Below are positions 41,034-49,028 of a stretch of DNA of 64,000 nt, piece after piece (position 1 is the first letter of the stretch; each line of letters begins with the position of its first letter). The stretch lies in contig CAZWDR010000001.1 in the NCBI GenBank assembly GCA_964632365.1, positions 1-64,000 on the forward strand, in the 5' to 3' direction. This DNA comes from ZC4RG30 sp964632365. GTDB lineage: Bacteria; Pseudomonadota; Gammaproteobacteria; Steroidobacterales; Steroidobacteraceae. The notes beneath the pieces are model-generated. The model was given only the letters and a program-made list of their open reading frames with translations. It was not told the origin of the DNA and did no database searches. The translations under genes and the position numbers were made by a program.

Positions 41034-42829
41034 ATGCCATACAACAGAACGCTCGGGTTCCTGCTTGCCGTGCTGCTGCCGTTTTCCGCGGCCGCCGGCG
41101 GTGTGGCGCAGATGGTGCGCGATGGGGACCGCGCGGGCGCCGTGGCGGCCGTCGCCGCGGGAGCCGATGTGAATGCGCTGCTCGACGACGGGTCCACCGC
41201 GCTGCTCTGGGCGGTCCACCACGTGGATCACGAGCTGGTGCGGCAACTGCTGGCGCGCGGCGCGCGGCCCGATGTGCGCAATGTTCTGGGGGCGACGCCG
41301 CTGGCCGAGGCGGTGTCCATCGCCGATGCATCGCTGGTCGGCATGCTGCTCGAGGCCGGCGCCGATCCAGACCTCGCAAACGACGACAACCAGACGCCGC
41401 TGATGCTCGCGGCACGCGCCGGCTCGCTGCCGATCGCGCAGGCGCTGGTGAAAGCCGGTGCGCAGGTGAATGCCCGCGAGCGCTACCGCGAACAGACCGC
41501 ACTGATGTGGGCCATCGCCGCAGGCAGCGGCGAGGTGGTCGATTTCCTGATCCGCAACGGTGCGCAGGTCGAGGTGCGCGCCGCGGCGAACGACTGGGGC
41601 AACCAGATCACCTCCGAGCCGCGGGCGCAGTACCGCAACGCCGGCGGCCTGACGCCACTGCTGTTCGCGACGCGTTTCGGATGCCTCGACTGCGTGCGGC
41701 TGCTGCTCGATGCGGGTGCCGACATCGACCGGCCGACGCCCGAGGGCGTGACGCCGTTGATGAACGCCATCGACAACAACCAGTACGCGGTCGCGAACTA
41801 CCTGCTCGACCATGGCGCGCATCCGCACCTGGCGGACTGGTGGGGCCGCACCGCGCTGTACCTGACGGTCGACATGCGCACGCGCGGTGGCGCGGGCAGG
41901 CCCGGTGGTGCCAGTGGGCCCGGTGGNNNNNNNNNNNNNNNNNNNNNNNNNNNNNNNNNNNNNNNNNNNNNNNNNNNNNNNNNNNNNNNNNNNNNNNNNN
42001 NNNNNNNNNNNNNNNNNNNNNNNNNNACATGCGCACGCGCGGTGGCGCGGGCAGGCCCGGTGGTGCCAGTGGGCCCGGTGGTCCCGGGACCAGTCCTGGC
42101 GGACCCGGTGCCGGTGGGGCGCCGGGCGCGCAGGGCGATGCCGATGCCGGCGGCATCGCCGGCGTCGCATTCGCCGATGCCCCCCGCGCCGCACCGGTCA
42201 ACAGCGCGTTGCAGGTGATGGCCCGCCTGCTCGAACTGGGCGCAGATCCAAACACGCAGCTGAACATGCACCGGCCGTTCCGCGGCCGCTTCACCGACGA
42301 CCTGATCACCACCGGCTGTACGCCGCTGCTGCGCGCGGCCCTGTCGGTCGATCGTGAAGCGGTGCGCTTGCTGCTCGCGCACGGCGCGCTGCCCGACCTG
42401 CCCAATGTGATGGGCGTCACGCCGCTGATGGCCGCGTCGGCCATCGGCGCGGCGCGCGGCCTGCAGCTGGGCGGGCAGGGGCCCATCGCCGGCAGCGATC
42501 CGCAGGACAATGCGATCGCTGTGATCGGCATGCTGCTGGAGGCCGGCGCCGACGTGAATGCGCGCATCACCGACACCAGCAGTCGCACCGCGATCATCGC
42601 GCGACCCAGTTCGATGACCGAGCGGCAGGGGCAGACCGCGATCTTCGGTGCGATCAGCCAGGACTGGACGCGCGTCGCGCGCTTCCTGATCGAGAAGGGC
42701 GCGCGACTGGACATCCGTGACGACGCCGGCAAGACCGTGCTCGACGCGCTCGAGAACAAGGCCGGTGGCCGCGAGAATGTCGTGGGTGAGGAAATGGTGA
42801 CGCTGATCCGCGGGGCGTACGGCAGCTAG
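41034..42829 (+). CDS. Secreted ankyrin-repeat protein with glycine-rich insert, interrupted by an assembly gap
   Basis: ATG 41034 gives a signal peptide (LGFLLAVLLPFSAAAGG). Repeats follow with signatures such as TPLMLAARAGSLPIAQALVKAGAQVN and TPLLFATRFGCLDCVRLLLDAGADI. After the WWGRTALYLTV segment a Gly/Pro/Arg-rich run begins, exactly where the relative at 2510-4195 has its insert, and the N gap falls inside it. The reading frame differs before and after the gap as printed, but removing one 55-bp flank copy and the 100 Ns (155 bp) joins them in frame, giving about 546 residues. So the gene is probably intact. It is followed 14 bp later by a VOC gene. Partner and role are unknown. Confidence 0.85.
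41927..42026. other. Assembly gap (100 N) with duplicated 55-bp flanks
   Basis: Exactly 100 Ns. The 55 bp before it (41872-41926) are identical to the 55 bp after it (42027-42081). This is what results when two contigs overlapping by one k-mer are joined with Ns, so the true gap is probably zero or negative. Confidence 0.9.
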
Positions 42830-42843
42830 GTCCGGGAGCATGC

Positions 42844-43272
42844 ATGGAAGCGAATGAACTGCAGCGTGGGCGCCTGATTGACCACATCCAGCTGGTCGTG
42901 GCCGACCTTCCAGCCAGCCGGCAATTCTATGAGGCGGTGTTCCGGGTGCTGGGAATCCCGCTGGGTGGCGAGGGCGAAGACCACTTCTGGGCCGACGAAC
43001 TGTTCATCTCCAGCGCTTCCAGTGCCGCGGCGCAAGGCCGGCTCACCGGCCGCCACCACCTGGCGTTCCAGGCCAGCGATCGCACGCGGGTCGAGGCTTT
43101 CCACAAGGCCGCGCTGCAGAATGGTGGCCGCGACAATGGTCCGCCAGGCGAGCGGCCCTACCATCCCGGGTACTACGCGGCATTCGCGCTCGATCCGGAC
43201 GGCAACAACATCGAGGTGGTGTATCACGGCGAGGCGCACCGGTCGGCGCCCAGCGTGGTGATCAGCTTCTGA
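42844..43272 (+). CDS. VOC family protein (glyoxalase/dioxygenase fold)
   Basis: A 142-residue protein of the vicinal oxygen chelate fold. IDHIQLVVADLPASRQFYEAVFRVLGIPLG is the first beta-alpha-beta unit; HHLAFQASDRTRVEAFHKAALQNGG and YYAAFALDPDGNNIEVVYHG form the second. Candidate metal ligands are His (IDHIQ), His (HHLAF) and Glu (NNIEVV), the usual positions. Members include glyoxalase I, fosfomycin/bleomycin resistance proteins and ring-cleaving dioxygenases; the substrate is not evident. GGGAG lies just before the ATG, 14 bp after the ankyrin stop, so they may share a transcript. A strong hairpin follows. Confidence 0.9.
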   Translation: MEANELQRGRLIDHIQLVVADLPASRQFYEAVFRVLGIPLGGEGEDHFWADELFISSASSAAAQGRLTGRHHLAFQASDRTRVEAFHKAALQNGGRDNGPPGERPYHPGYYAAFALDPDGNNIEVVYHGEAHRSAPSVVISF

Positions 43273-43280
43273 GGGGACGA

Positions 43281-43319
43281 GATCGTCAGGTCGTCGCCGA
43301 TGGGCGCGACCTGACGATC
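43281..43319. terminator. Bidirectional hairpin between the VOC and outer-membrane genes
   Basis: A perfect 13-bp inverted repeat, GATCGTCAGGTCG and CGACCTGACGATC, with a 13-base centre that can pair further. It lies between the stops of two convergent genes (43272 and 43329), so it can serve both strands. Confidence 0.75.
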
Positions 43320-43328
43320 ATTGCGCGG

Positions 43329-43886
43329 TCAGTCGCGCGCGCCGAAGGTGAACACGACGTTCGCGGAGATCACATCGAGGTCGCCGATCACGTCGGTGTC
43401 GAACTTCTCGTACTCCGCCCGCAGGCCCAGCGCGCCGAGGTTGAACTGCACGCCGCCACCGTAGGCCAGTTCGATGGCGTCGTCCTCGAACAGCACTGCG
43501 CCGACATTGCCTTCCGCGTCGATGCGCGACGCACCCACCTTCAGGAACAGCTCCACCGGACCGACGGGCAGGTAGCCAACGCCAAACAGCGAGAAGGCGC
43601 GGGCCTTGGCCTCGAACGGCCCACCCACCGCCACCGCCGGCGCCTGGGCTTCGCCGAAGTTCGAGTAGGTGCCCTCGATCGCCCAGTTCGGCGTGGCGCG
43701 CAGGCCGGCGATCAGCTTCCAGCCGGTGTCCTCGTCGTCTACGTCGTCCACGTCGAAGTCCCCGGAGTCGAAGCGCGACTGCATCGCACCGGCACCGACA
43801 TAGAATCCCTGCGCGGCGGCCGATGCGGACATGGCCACTGCGGCAAGTGCAGCCAGCCCGGTGGCCAACTTGACCGATTTCTTCAT
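43329..43886 (-). CDS. Small outer-membrane beta-barrel protein
   Basis: 185 residues from the ATG behind AAGGAG; an ATG six codons earlier is less likely because the ribosome binding site would fall inside the gene. Signal peptide MKKSVKLATGLAALAAVAMSASAAAQ. The mature part starts GFYVGAGAMQSRFDSGDFD and alternates polar and hydrophobic residues, with AIEGTYSNFGEAQA, YGGGVQFNLGALGLRAEYEKFD and a C-terminal VVFTFGARD. This is the eight-strand OmpA/Opa-like barrel pattern (porin family, PF13505 type). Such small barrels act in envelope stability or adhesion. It heads towards the ferritin-like gene on the same strand but 37 bp after it. Confidence 0.82.
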   Translation of the reverse strand: MKKSVKLATGLAALAAVAMSASAAAQGFYVGAGAMQSRFDSGDFDVDDVDDEDTGWKLIAGLRATPNWAIEGTYSNFGEAQAPAVAVGGPFEAKARAFSLFGVGYLPVGPVELFLKVGASRIDAEGNVGAVLFEDDAIELAYGGGVQFNLGALGLRAEYEKFDTDVIGDLDVISANVVFTFGARD

Positions 43887-43922
43887 CTCTTTCTCCTTAG
43901 TCATGTGACGCCCATGCCGGGC

Positions 43923-44507
43923 TCATGCAGCCGCGGAAAGCGCGCCCAGTCGTCTGGACAGCTCCACGGCGTGATCCTTCTCCTCGGCCAGGATCTCCTC
44001 GATCAGCCGGCGCGTGACGCCATCGGAGCGCCCGACGAATCGCAGGATTTCCTCATAGCCCTGGATGGCGATGCGCTCGGCCGCCAGCTCCTCGCGCACC
44101 AGTTCTGCGGTGCTGCCGCCGTCACGGTAGCTGGTCTTGCGATCGCAGTTGCCGAGCGGGCTCAGGTCCGGCTGTCCCCCGAGCTGCACGATGCGCTCGG
44201 CAATCAGGTCCGCATGGCGCTGCTCTTCGTTCGCGCGATCCAGCAGCTCGCCCAGCAGCGCGGTGTCGGCGGTGCCGCGCACCAGATAGAAGTGGCGGCG
44301 GTAACGCAGCATGCAGGCGATCTCGCAGGCGAGGGCCTCGTTCAGCAGGTTCACGAGCACCTGCCGGTCGCCGCGCCAGCCGGCGCTGGCCGCATGCTCC
44401 ACCACATGCCGGCGCACGCTGGCATGGCGGGCGGTCATGTCGGCGAGGAAGCCGCGTGGCTCGGCGGACGACGCGCTCTGGCAGCCCTCTGAAACATCCA
44501 TCTGCAT
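43923..44507 (-). CDS. Ferritin-like / bacterioferritin-type di-iron protein
   Basis: About 194 residues (start at ATG 44507; ATG 44501 also possible). After 35 variable residues comes a four-helix ferritin-like bundle with two pairs of metal motifs: EALACEIACMLRYRRH and ANEEQRHADLIAERI (ExxH) in the first half, ELAAERIAIQGYEEIL and EEILAEEKDHAVEL (EExxH) in the second. This is the bacterioferritin/DUF892-like layout, where the di-iron site oxidises Fe(II) and protects against peroxide. The bacterioferritin haem-binding Met is not evident. It lies in a stress-gene neighbourhood; iron uptake genes lie at the far right of the window. Confidence 0.85.
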   Translation of the reverse strand: MQMDVSEGCQSASSAEPRGFLADMTARHASVRRHVVEHAASAGWRGDRQVLVNLLNEALACEIACMLRYRRHFYLVRGTADTALLGELLDRANEEQRHADLIAERIVQLGGQPDLSPLGNCDRKTSYRDGGSTAELVREELAAERIAIQGYEEILRFVGRSDGVTRRLIEEILAEEKDHAVELSRRLGALSAAA

Positions 44508-44766
44508 CGTTGGTTTTCCGCATCGGGGGCATTGGCCCGGGTGCTGGAAAGATCGCCCGGACGCTGCTCGGGCAATGCAGGGCAACTTGCCGACGGCCTG
44601 TAGGAGGACGGCCAGTCATGTTGCGCGAGTACATCAGCACGAGGATTCAGACAAATCCAGCCGCGGCTTTCCTACGCGCGGCTGGGGCCTTTCGGCGATG
44701 CCCGGGCGGATGCTGCCCCGACAATGCTGCACGCACCGCTATCTGGCGTCATCAGGAGAGAGAATC

Positions 44767-45081
44767 ATGAACACACTCACCAGGGGCGCAGCACTTGCCC
44801 TCATCTCGGCGTCGATCGGCCTCTCCGGCTGCAACGTGCTTCGCGGCCAGTCCACGCCGGGGGAATACGTCGATGATGTCGCGATCACGACCAAGGTGAA
44901 GGCGAAGCTGCTCGACGACGACTCGGTCGAGGGACTCGACGTGAACGTCGATTCCACCAATGGCAAGGTCACGCTCAGCGGCTGGGCCGACTCGGAGGCC
45001 GAGGTCCGCGCTGCCGGCCAGCTCGCCCGCGAGGTCGACGGGGTGAAGTCGGTCGAGAACAAGCTCCAGGTCAAGCGATAG
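44767..45081 (+). CDS. BON-domain lipoprotein (OsmY-like)
   Basis: A 104-residue lipoprotein. The signal MNTLTRGAALALISASIGLSGC ends in a lipobox (LSGC, Cys22). One BON domain follows: YVDDVAITTKVKAKLLDDDSVEGLDVNVDSTNGKVTLSGWADSEAEVRAAGQLAREVDGVKSVENKLQV, nearly the whole mature chain. BON domains in OsmY and DolP bind phospholipid and protect the envelope under osmotic stress. AGGAGAG lies 4 bp before the ATG. Upstream there is a TGTAGG half-site at 44599-44604 and its reverse complement form CCTACG at 44671-44676. A perfect hairpin terminator follows the gene. Confidence 0.9.
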   Translation: MNTLTRGAALALISASIGLSGCNVLRGQSTPGEYVDDVAITTKVKAKLLDDDSVEGLDVNVDSTNGKVTLSGWADSEAEVRAAGQLAREVDGVKSVENKLQVKR

Positions 45082-45125
45082 GCGGGCGAGCCCACCACCT
45101 TCACGCTCACACCGCGCGCAAATGA

Positions 45126-45155
45126 AAAGGGCCCTGGCGCAAGCCAGGGCCCTTT
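45126..45155. terminator. Strong bidirectional terminator hairpin with GCAA tetraloop
   Basis: AAAGGGCCCTGGC and GCCAGGGCCCTTT form a perfect 13-bp stem closed by a GNRA-type GCAA loop. The As and Ts at the ends give short T-runs on both strands. It separates the BON gene from the convergent CsbD gene. Confidence 0.9.
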
Positions 45156-45175
45156 GCTTTCACCGGCTGCGGCGG

Positions 45176-45364
45176 TCAGCTCAGGTTCGACAGGTCGCGT
45201 TCGACCTGGTCGCGGGACAGGCCATAGGCCTCCTGGATGCGACCGCAGAGCATTTCGTAATTGCCTTCGATCTGGTCCAGATCGTCATCGGTGAGTTTGC
45301 CCCACTGCGCCTTGACCTTGCCCTTCATCTGGTGCCAGTTGCCTTCGAGGATGTCGCGATTCAT
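45176..45364 (-). CDS. CsbD family stress protein
   Basis: A complete 62-residue CsbD-like protein: MNRDILEGNWHQMKGKVKAQWGKLTDDDLDQIEGNYEMLCGRIQEAYGLSRDQVERDL. The NWxQxKGKxKxxWGKLTDDDL signature is diagnostic, and the length equals that of E. coli YjbJ. Family members are small, highly expressed helical proteins induced by general stress; the molecular role is unknown. AAGGAG lies about 8 bp before the ATG. The gene ends beside the shared terminator and lies 33 bp downstream of a small lipoprotein gene on the same strand, with which it is probably co-transcribed. Confidence 0.92.
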   Translation of the reverse strand: MNRDILEGNWHQMKGKVKAQWGKLTDDDLDQIEGNYEMLCGRIQEAYGLSRDQVERDLSNLS

Positions 45365-45397
45365 GTGTGCACTCCTTCTTCAGTTCCGTGATCGACT

Positions 45398-45838
45398 TCA
45401 GTTGTCGCGCTGCTGGATCTGGTCACTGCGGGCGCGAGCCGTGTCCAGTTCGCGCTCCGCGCCATCGATGGCCGCATCACGCGACGCCTCGGCGCTCTGC
45501 TTGCAGTCGGCCTGGGCACTGCCACCCAGCGATTCGCAGCCCTGTCGGGCCACTTCGAAGTCGCCGCGCGCCTCGGCCACGGCCGTGTCATAGCGCGCCT
45601 CGGCGCGATCCTCCAGCGCATCCCCGCGGTCATCCGCGTCGCGCGAGGCTGCGGCGGAGGCCGTATCGGACAGCACCTCGGCCTGATCCATCCGTGCATC
45701 AGCCACCGACTCGCTGCGATCCGCGCGCGCCTCGGCGACGTCGGCTGCGACATCCGCCGGTGTCTCGGCGCGGTTGCAGGCGGTCAGCGTCAGCGCCAAT
45801 GCGCAGCTTGCGGCCAGTGAGGGAATGATCCTGTTCAT
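45398..45838 (-). CDS. Small Ala/Asp/Glu-rich lipoprotein
   Basis: 146 residues. The signal MNRIIPSLAASCALALTLTAC ends in a lipobox (LTAC, Cys21). The mature protein is almost entirely charged and alanine-rich helix (ADVAADVAEARADRSESVADARMDQ, then DDRGDALEDRAEARYDTAV), with a coiled-coil look and a Cys pair at CESLGGSAQADC. I know of no named function; similar proteins are annotated as hypothetical lipoproteins near CsbD and BON genes. AAGGAGAT lies 4 bp before the ATG. It probably shares a transcript with csbD. The intergenic region to the divergent BON gene carries TGTAGG (45918-45923) and CCTACC (45999-46004). Confidence 0.8.
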   Translation of the reverse strand: MNRIIPSLAASCALALTLTACNRAETPADVAADVAEARADRSESVADARMDQAEVLSDTASAAASRDADDRGDALEDRAEARYDTAVAEARGDFEVARQGCESLGGSAQADCKQSAEASRDAAIDGAERELDTARARSDQIQQRDN

Positions 45839-46099
45839 GCGTAATCTCCTTGTGTCCGTGCGGCATGCCCGCTTCGTGATCCCGGTGCCAATGATGGGGA
45901 TGGCAGCGCGTGGTGGCTGTAGGTCCACGGCCTGCAGGCGGATAGGGAGCTGCCTGAACTTCAGTGCCGGTTGGGTGCGCCGCTGAGGTCGGCAGGCTCC
46001 TACCCCTCGAAGCGCGCACGATGGATGGCAAGGCTGCGCCCCGGCAGGTGAACCTTGCCTGGCATCTCGCGCATCGGCGCGCTTCCAGGAAAGACAGAC

Positions 46100-46675
46100 A
46101 TGAAGACACTGATCATCTGCTTCACCGCCTGCGCGGTGACCACCGGCCCCGCCATCGCGCAGGATGCGGCGACAGACTCGACGACTGTCGCCACAACGGG
46201 CGCTGCGGGCGAAGTGAGGAAGAATCCGGCCGTCGCGGTGCAGGACATCCAGATCGCGCTGCGTGATGCGCCGGATGTGCAGTCCACCGGCGTCAGCGTC
46301 GCGGTCCATGCGGAGACGGTGGTGCTGTCCGGCGATGTGGCGTCGCAGGAAGAGGCGGCGCAGGTGCTGTCGCTGGCGCAGAAGCATGCGGGCGGGGTGC
46401 GCATCTCCAGCCATGTCGAAGTCCGGCCTGAGTCTCCGCAGGTCCGCAGCACGGATGTGGCGGCATCGCGCCTGGTGCGCGCGGTCGAGCAGGCACTGCG
46501 CAATGACGGTCGCACCGCCAACCTCGGTGTCGCGGTGAGCATCGACGAGAAGCAGGTGATCAGCCTGCACGGCCTGGTGCCCTCGCGCGAAACCCGCGCC
46601 GCCGCGGAGGAGATCGCAGCACGTGTGGATGGAGTGCAGCAGGTGAGCAGCCACCTGGTCGTGCCGGCTGAATGA
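46100..46675 (+). CDS. Periplasmic protein with two BON domains
   Basis: 191 residues: signal peptide MKTLIICFTACAVTTGPAIAQ, a Thr/Ala-rich linker, then BON domains near residues 40-105 (VQDIQIALRDAPDVQSTGVSVAVHAETVVLSGDVASQEEAAQVLSLAQK) and 120-190 (LVRAVEQALRNDGRTANLGVAVSIDEKQVISLHGLVPSRETRAAAEEIAARVDGVQQVSSHLVV). The two-BON layout is that of OsmY. AGGAAAG lies 7 bp before the ATG. It is divergent from the lipoprotein gene at 45838 and followed by the DUF1328 operon. Its likely role is envelope protection under osmotic or other stress. Confidence 0.88.
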   Translation: MKTLIICFTACAVTTGPAIAQDAATDSTTVATTGAAGEVRKNPAVAVQDIQIALRDAPDVQSTGVSVAVHAETVVLSGDVASQEEAAQVLSLAQKHAGGVRISSHVEVRPESPQVRSTDVAASRLVRAVEQALRNDGRTANLGVAVSIDEKQVISLHGLVPSRETRAAAEEIAARVDGVQQVSSHLVVPAE

Positions 46676-46799
46676 GTCGCATGCTGAAGGGTCAGGTGGC
46701 TCCTACAGCGCGACGGATCGCGTCCCGACTGTGGCCCGTCACGCCATCGCTGAGGATCAGTGTCAAGCCGGCCGCCGGCCGGGAAATGGAGTTTCAGAC

Positions 46800-46961
46800 A
46801 TGCTTCACTACGCCGTCGTCTTTTTCGTCATCGCGCTGATCGCCGCGCTGCTTGGCTTCTCCGGTCTCGCCGCCGGCGCTGCGGGCATCGCCAAGATCCT
46901 GTTCGTGGTGTTCCTGGTGGTGGCGTTGGCCACGTTCCTGCTCGGCCGCCGGAGGATCTGA
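46800..46961 (+). CDS. DUF1328 family small membrane protein (YtjA-like)
   Basis: A 53-residue protein with two hydrophobic helices: LHYAVVFFVIALIAALLGFSGLAAGAAGIAKILFVVFLVVALATFLLG, ending in RRRI. This is the whole DUF1328 pattern (E. coli YtjA is 53 aa). It is an inner-membrane protein of unknown role, usually induced by stress. GGAG lies about 9 bp before the ATG. It opens a five-gene string, 1 bp before a YqjD-like gene. The CCTACA half-site at 46702-46707 lies 93 bp upstream. Confidence 0.9.
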   Translation: MLHYAVVFFVIALIAALLGFSGLAAGAAGIAKILFVVFLVVALATFLLGRRRI

Positions 46962-46962
46962 A

Positions 46963-47316
46963 ATGGCAAGGACAGCCGACCATCTGGCCGATCTGGCCCA
47001 CGAGGCTTCAGAGCGCACCGGCGAGGCATTGCATCGCCGGGCCAGTGAGCTGCAGAAATTCTTCGACGATGTCGAGGAACTGCTGCGTCGCGTCGCAGAC
47101 GTGAGCGATGTCGACATCGCGCGCGTCCGCGACAAGCTGGAGTCCTCCATCGAACAGGTCCGGTCAGCCACGCGTGATCGGCTGGAATCGGCCGTCGATG
47201 GCACGCGCCGCGCGGCACGCGCGACCGACCAGTACGTGCACGAGCAGCCCTGGACTGCCGTGGGTGTCTCGGCGGCCGTGGGCGTGCTGGTGGGCGCGCT
47301 GCTGTGCCGGCGCTAG
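46963..47316 (+). CDS. YqjD/ElaB-like (DUF883) membrane-anchored protein
   Basis: 117 residues. The first two thirds form an amphipathic helix (DHLADLAHEASERTGEALHRRASELQKFFDDVEELLRRVADVSD and DIARVRDKLESSIEQVRSATRDRLESAV). Then YVHEQPWTAVGVSAAVGVLVGALLCRR makes a C-terminal membrane anchor. This is the YqjD/ElaB layout; those E. coli proteins sit in the inner membrane and bind ribosomes in stationary phase. GGAGG lies 8 bp before the ATG, at the end of the DUF1328 gene. The stop overlaps the next start. It is a longer relative of the protein at 9585-9830. Confidence 0.87.
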   Translation: MARTADHLADLAHEASERTGEALHRRASELQKFFDDVEELLRRVADVSDVDIARVRDKLESSIEQVRSATRDRLESAVDGTRRAARATDQYVHEQPWTAVGVSAAVGVLVGALLCRR

Positions 47317-47681
47317 TCCTGCGATTGCTGGCGCTGCTGCGCCCGCTTGGCAGTCATCTGTCCGGCTATGCCCAGTTGGGCATGGCCGCGGCAGATGAAT
47401 ACCGCACCAGTCTCAAGCGGCGGCTCTGCTGGGCGCTGGTGGCGCTGGTGAGCGGCCTTGCGGGCCTTGCGGCCACGTGGATGATCGGCCTCGTGGCGTT
47501 CTGGGACACGCAATGGCGGCTGACCTACGTCATCGTCACCGCGGCGGTGTTCGTGGTCGTCGCAATCATCGGTGCGGTCATTGCACTCGGGGCCACCCGG
47601 CCGGGCCGCGCGACGTCGTTGCTGCGCGAGGAATTCAACCGTGACAGGGAGTTGATCTCGGAATGGACCCGAACGCTGTAA
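47304..47681 (+). CDS. YqjE-like membrane protein (phage holin superfamily, DUF1469)
   Basis: 125 residues from a GTG that overlaps the end of the YqjD-like gene by 13 bp. Two hydrophobic helices, about 41-63 (LCWALVALVSGLAGLAATWMI) and 75-97 (TYVIVTAAVFVVVAIIGAVIAL), are flanked by charged ends. The C-terminus LLREEFNRDRELISEWTRTL is typical of YqjE/DUF1469 proteins. The family name holin reflects topology only; this is a chromosomal envelope gene in the yqjD-yqjE-yqjK order. The function is unknown. Confidence 0.82.
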   Translation: MPALVLRLLALLRPLGSHLSGYAQLGMAAADEYRTSLKRRLCWALVALVSGLAGLAATWMIGLVAFWDTQWRLTYVIVTAAVFVVVAIIGAVIALGATRPGRATSLLREEFNRDRELISEWTRTL

Positions 47682-47929
47682 TCGCCGGCCTGCATCGCAG
47701 CCGGGAGGAAATGCGCGCAGTCCTGCTGGCCGGGCAACCCGGCCATGAGGAAGCTGATGTGTTTCCGCGCAGCCGCACCATGCGTTTCCTGCTCGATCCC
47801 GCCCGCCGCGGCATCGCCACTTCGGTCGTGGGCACGGTGGCCTCGATGCTGTTCACGCGCGTGCGCCGCAAGCGGCGCCGCAAGGCACTGGCCGACAAGC
47901 TGCTGGGGATGGTGGGGCTCAGGAGATGA
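47663..47929 (+). CDS. YqjK-like small basic protein
   Basis: 88 residues, starting 19 bp inside the end of the yqjE-like gene. N-terminal half charged (DPNAVIAGLHRSREEMRAVLLAGQ), then a short hydrophobic segment near residues 50-65 (GIATSVVGTVASMLFT) and a strongly basic stretch RVRRKRRRKALADK. Position after yqjE and the basic tail match YqjK-type genes, but similarity is weak and I give no symbol. Its stop overlaps the start of the permease gene (ATGA). Confidence 0.7.
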   Translation: MDPNAVIAGLHRSREEMRAVLLAGQPGHEEADVFPRSRTMRFLLDPARRGIATSVVGTVASMLFTRVRRKRRRKALADKLLGMVGLRR

Positions 47930-49026
47930 ACGCCAGGGTCGCGCCGGCTCCGGGGGTGGGCAAGGATCGCCTTGCCCGCTTGGTGAAGAGCTGCGTGATC
48001 CTGCTGCTGCTGGCGGTCCTGATCTTCAGCCGCACCATCGCCGTGCCCGCCCTCGCCGCGGTGCTGCTGTCGATCGCGCTGTTCCCTGTCGTCAATCGCG
48101 CCGTCCACCTGGGCTTGCCCCGTGCCATCGCTTCGCTGCTGTCGCTGGCGGCGCTGCTCGGCGCCAGCGCGGCGCTGATCTATGCCGTGCGCGTGCCGCT
48201 GGCACAGCTTGCTGCCCGCGGACCAGAACTGGCCGCCGCAGGCCTGCGCTTCGTGGCCGGCTGGGCGGGCACTTCCGGCGCGCGCGCCGAGCCGGGCGCG
48301 TTCCTCGAGATGATCAAACCCGTGGCCACCGGCGTGGGCTCGTCGATGGTGGCCATCGGCACCAGCCTGATCCTGTGCCATTTCATCCTCACTTCCGGCA
48401 CCGGCGTCGGCCGGGCGGCACTGGCGGCCGTGCGCACCCGCGATCGCCGGCGCGCGTGGTTGCGCGTCTGCGTGTCGATCCGCACGCAGGCCGCGTACTA
48501 CCTGCAGCTGGTGGCGCTGATCAATCTGGTCTTCGGCGTCGTCACGGGCCTCGTGCTGACCGTGATGGGCGTGCAGGACGCCGCGGCCTACGGCCTCATC
48601 GCGGGCCTGATGAATTTCATTCCGATCGTCGGGGCGATGATCACGACGCTGGTGCTGCTGGCCGGCGGGCTGGCCGAACACGGCGCCTCGGGCGTCATCC
48701 TGCTGCCTGCGGTGGTGTTCCTGATGCTGCACATCGCCGAATCGCAGTTCGTGACGCCGCAGCTGCTGGGCCGCAAGCTGCTGCTCAATCCGCTGATCGT
48801 GATTGCGGGTGTGCTGGTCGGCGCGACCGCCTGGGGCATCGGCGGCGCCTTTCTCGCGGTGCCGATCCTGACGTCGGTGAAGATCGCGCTGGATGCGCAT
48901 CCCACCATGCGGCCCTGGGGACAGGTGCTGGGACGTGGCGCGCTGGCCGAGTGTGATGCCGATGACCGGCGGCGCGCCCGCCTGCGCCGGGCAGCCTGGA
49001 GCAGGCGGACGGCGACCGGAAGATGA
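47926..49026 (+). CDS. AI-2E family transporter (PerM/TqsA-like permease)
   Basis: 366 residues with about eight membrane helices in the family's pattern: two N-terminal pairs (CVILLLLAVLIFSRTIAVPALAAVLLSIALFP and AIASLLSLAALLGASAALIYAV), a central amphipathic region, then four closely packed helices including GLIAGLMNFIPIVGAMITTLVLLAGG, the family signature. FVTPQLLGRKLLLNPLIVI near residue 285 is also typical. Members export autoinducer-2 (TqsA), act as Na+/H+ antiporters or have unknown substrates. No luxS is seen here, so the name says nothing about signalling. Overlaps the previous gene by 4 bp; last of the DUF1328 string. Confidence 0.9.
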   Translation: MNARVAPAPGVGKDRLARLVKSCVILLLLAVLIFSRTIAVPALAAVLLSIALFPVVNRAVHLGLPRAIASLLSLAALLGASAALIYAVRVPLAQLAARGPELAAAGLRFVAGWAGTSGARAEPGAFLEMIKPVATGVGSSMVAIGTSLILCHFILTSGTGVGRAALAAVRTRDRRRAWLRVCVSIRTQAAYYLQLVALINLVFGVVTGLVLTVMGVQDAAAYGLIAGLMNFIPIVGAMITTLVLLAGGLAEHGASGVILLPAVVFLMLHIAESQFVTPQLLGRKLLLNPLIVIAGVLVGATAWGIGGAFLAVPILTSVKIALDAHPTMRPWGQVLGRGALAECDADDRRRARLRRAAWSRRTATGR

Positions 49027-49028
49027 AA

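Noticed and set aside
41872..42081. 55-bp direct repeat around Ns as a CRISPR-like or duplicated element
   Set aside because: Only two copies, exactly at the gap edges, and the same length at the other gap; this is an assembly overlap.
41034..42829. Frameshifted ankyrin pseudogene
   Set aside because: The frame change is caused by the arbitrary 100-N gap plus duplicated flank; removing 155 bp restores the frame.
47304..47681. Phage holin indicating a prophage
   Set aside because: The YqjE/DUF1469 family carries the holin label by topology only; neighbours are yqjD/yqjK-like genes and no phage genes are present.
47926..49026. Quorum-sensing role from the AI-2E family name
   Set aside because: Only TqsA has that role; there is no luxS or lsr gene here and many members have other functions.
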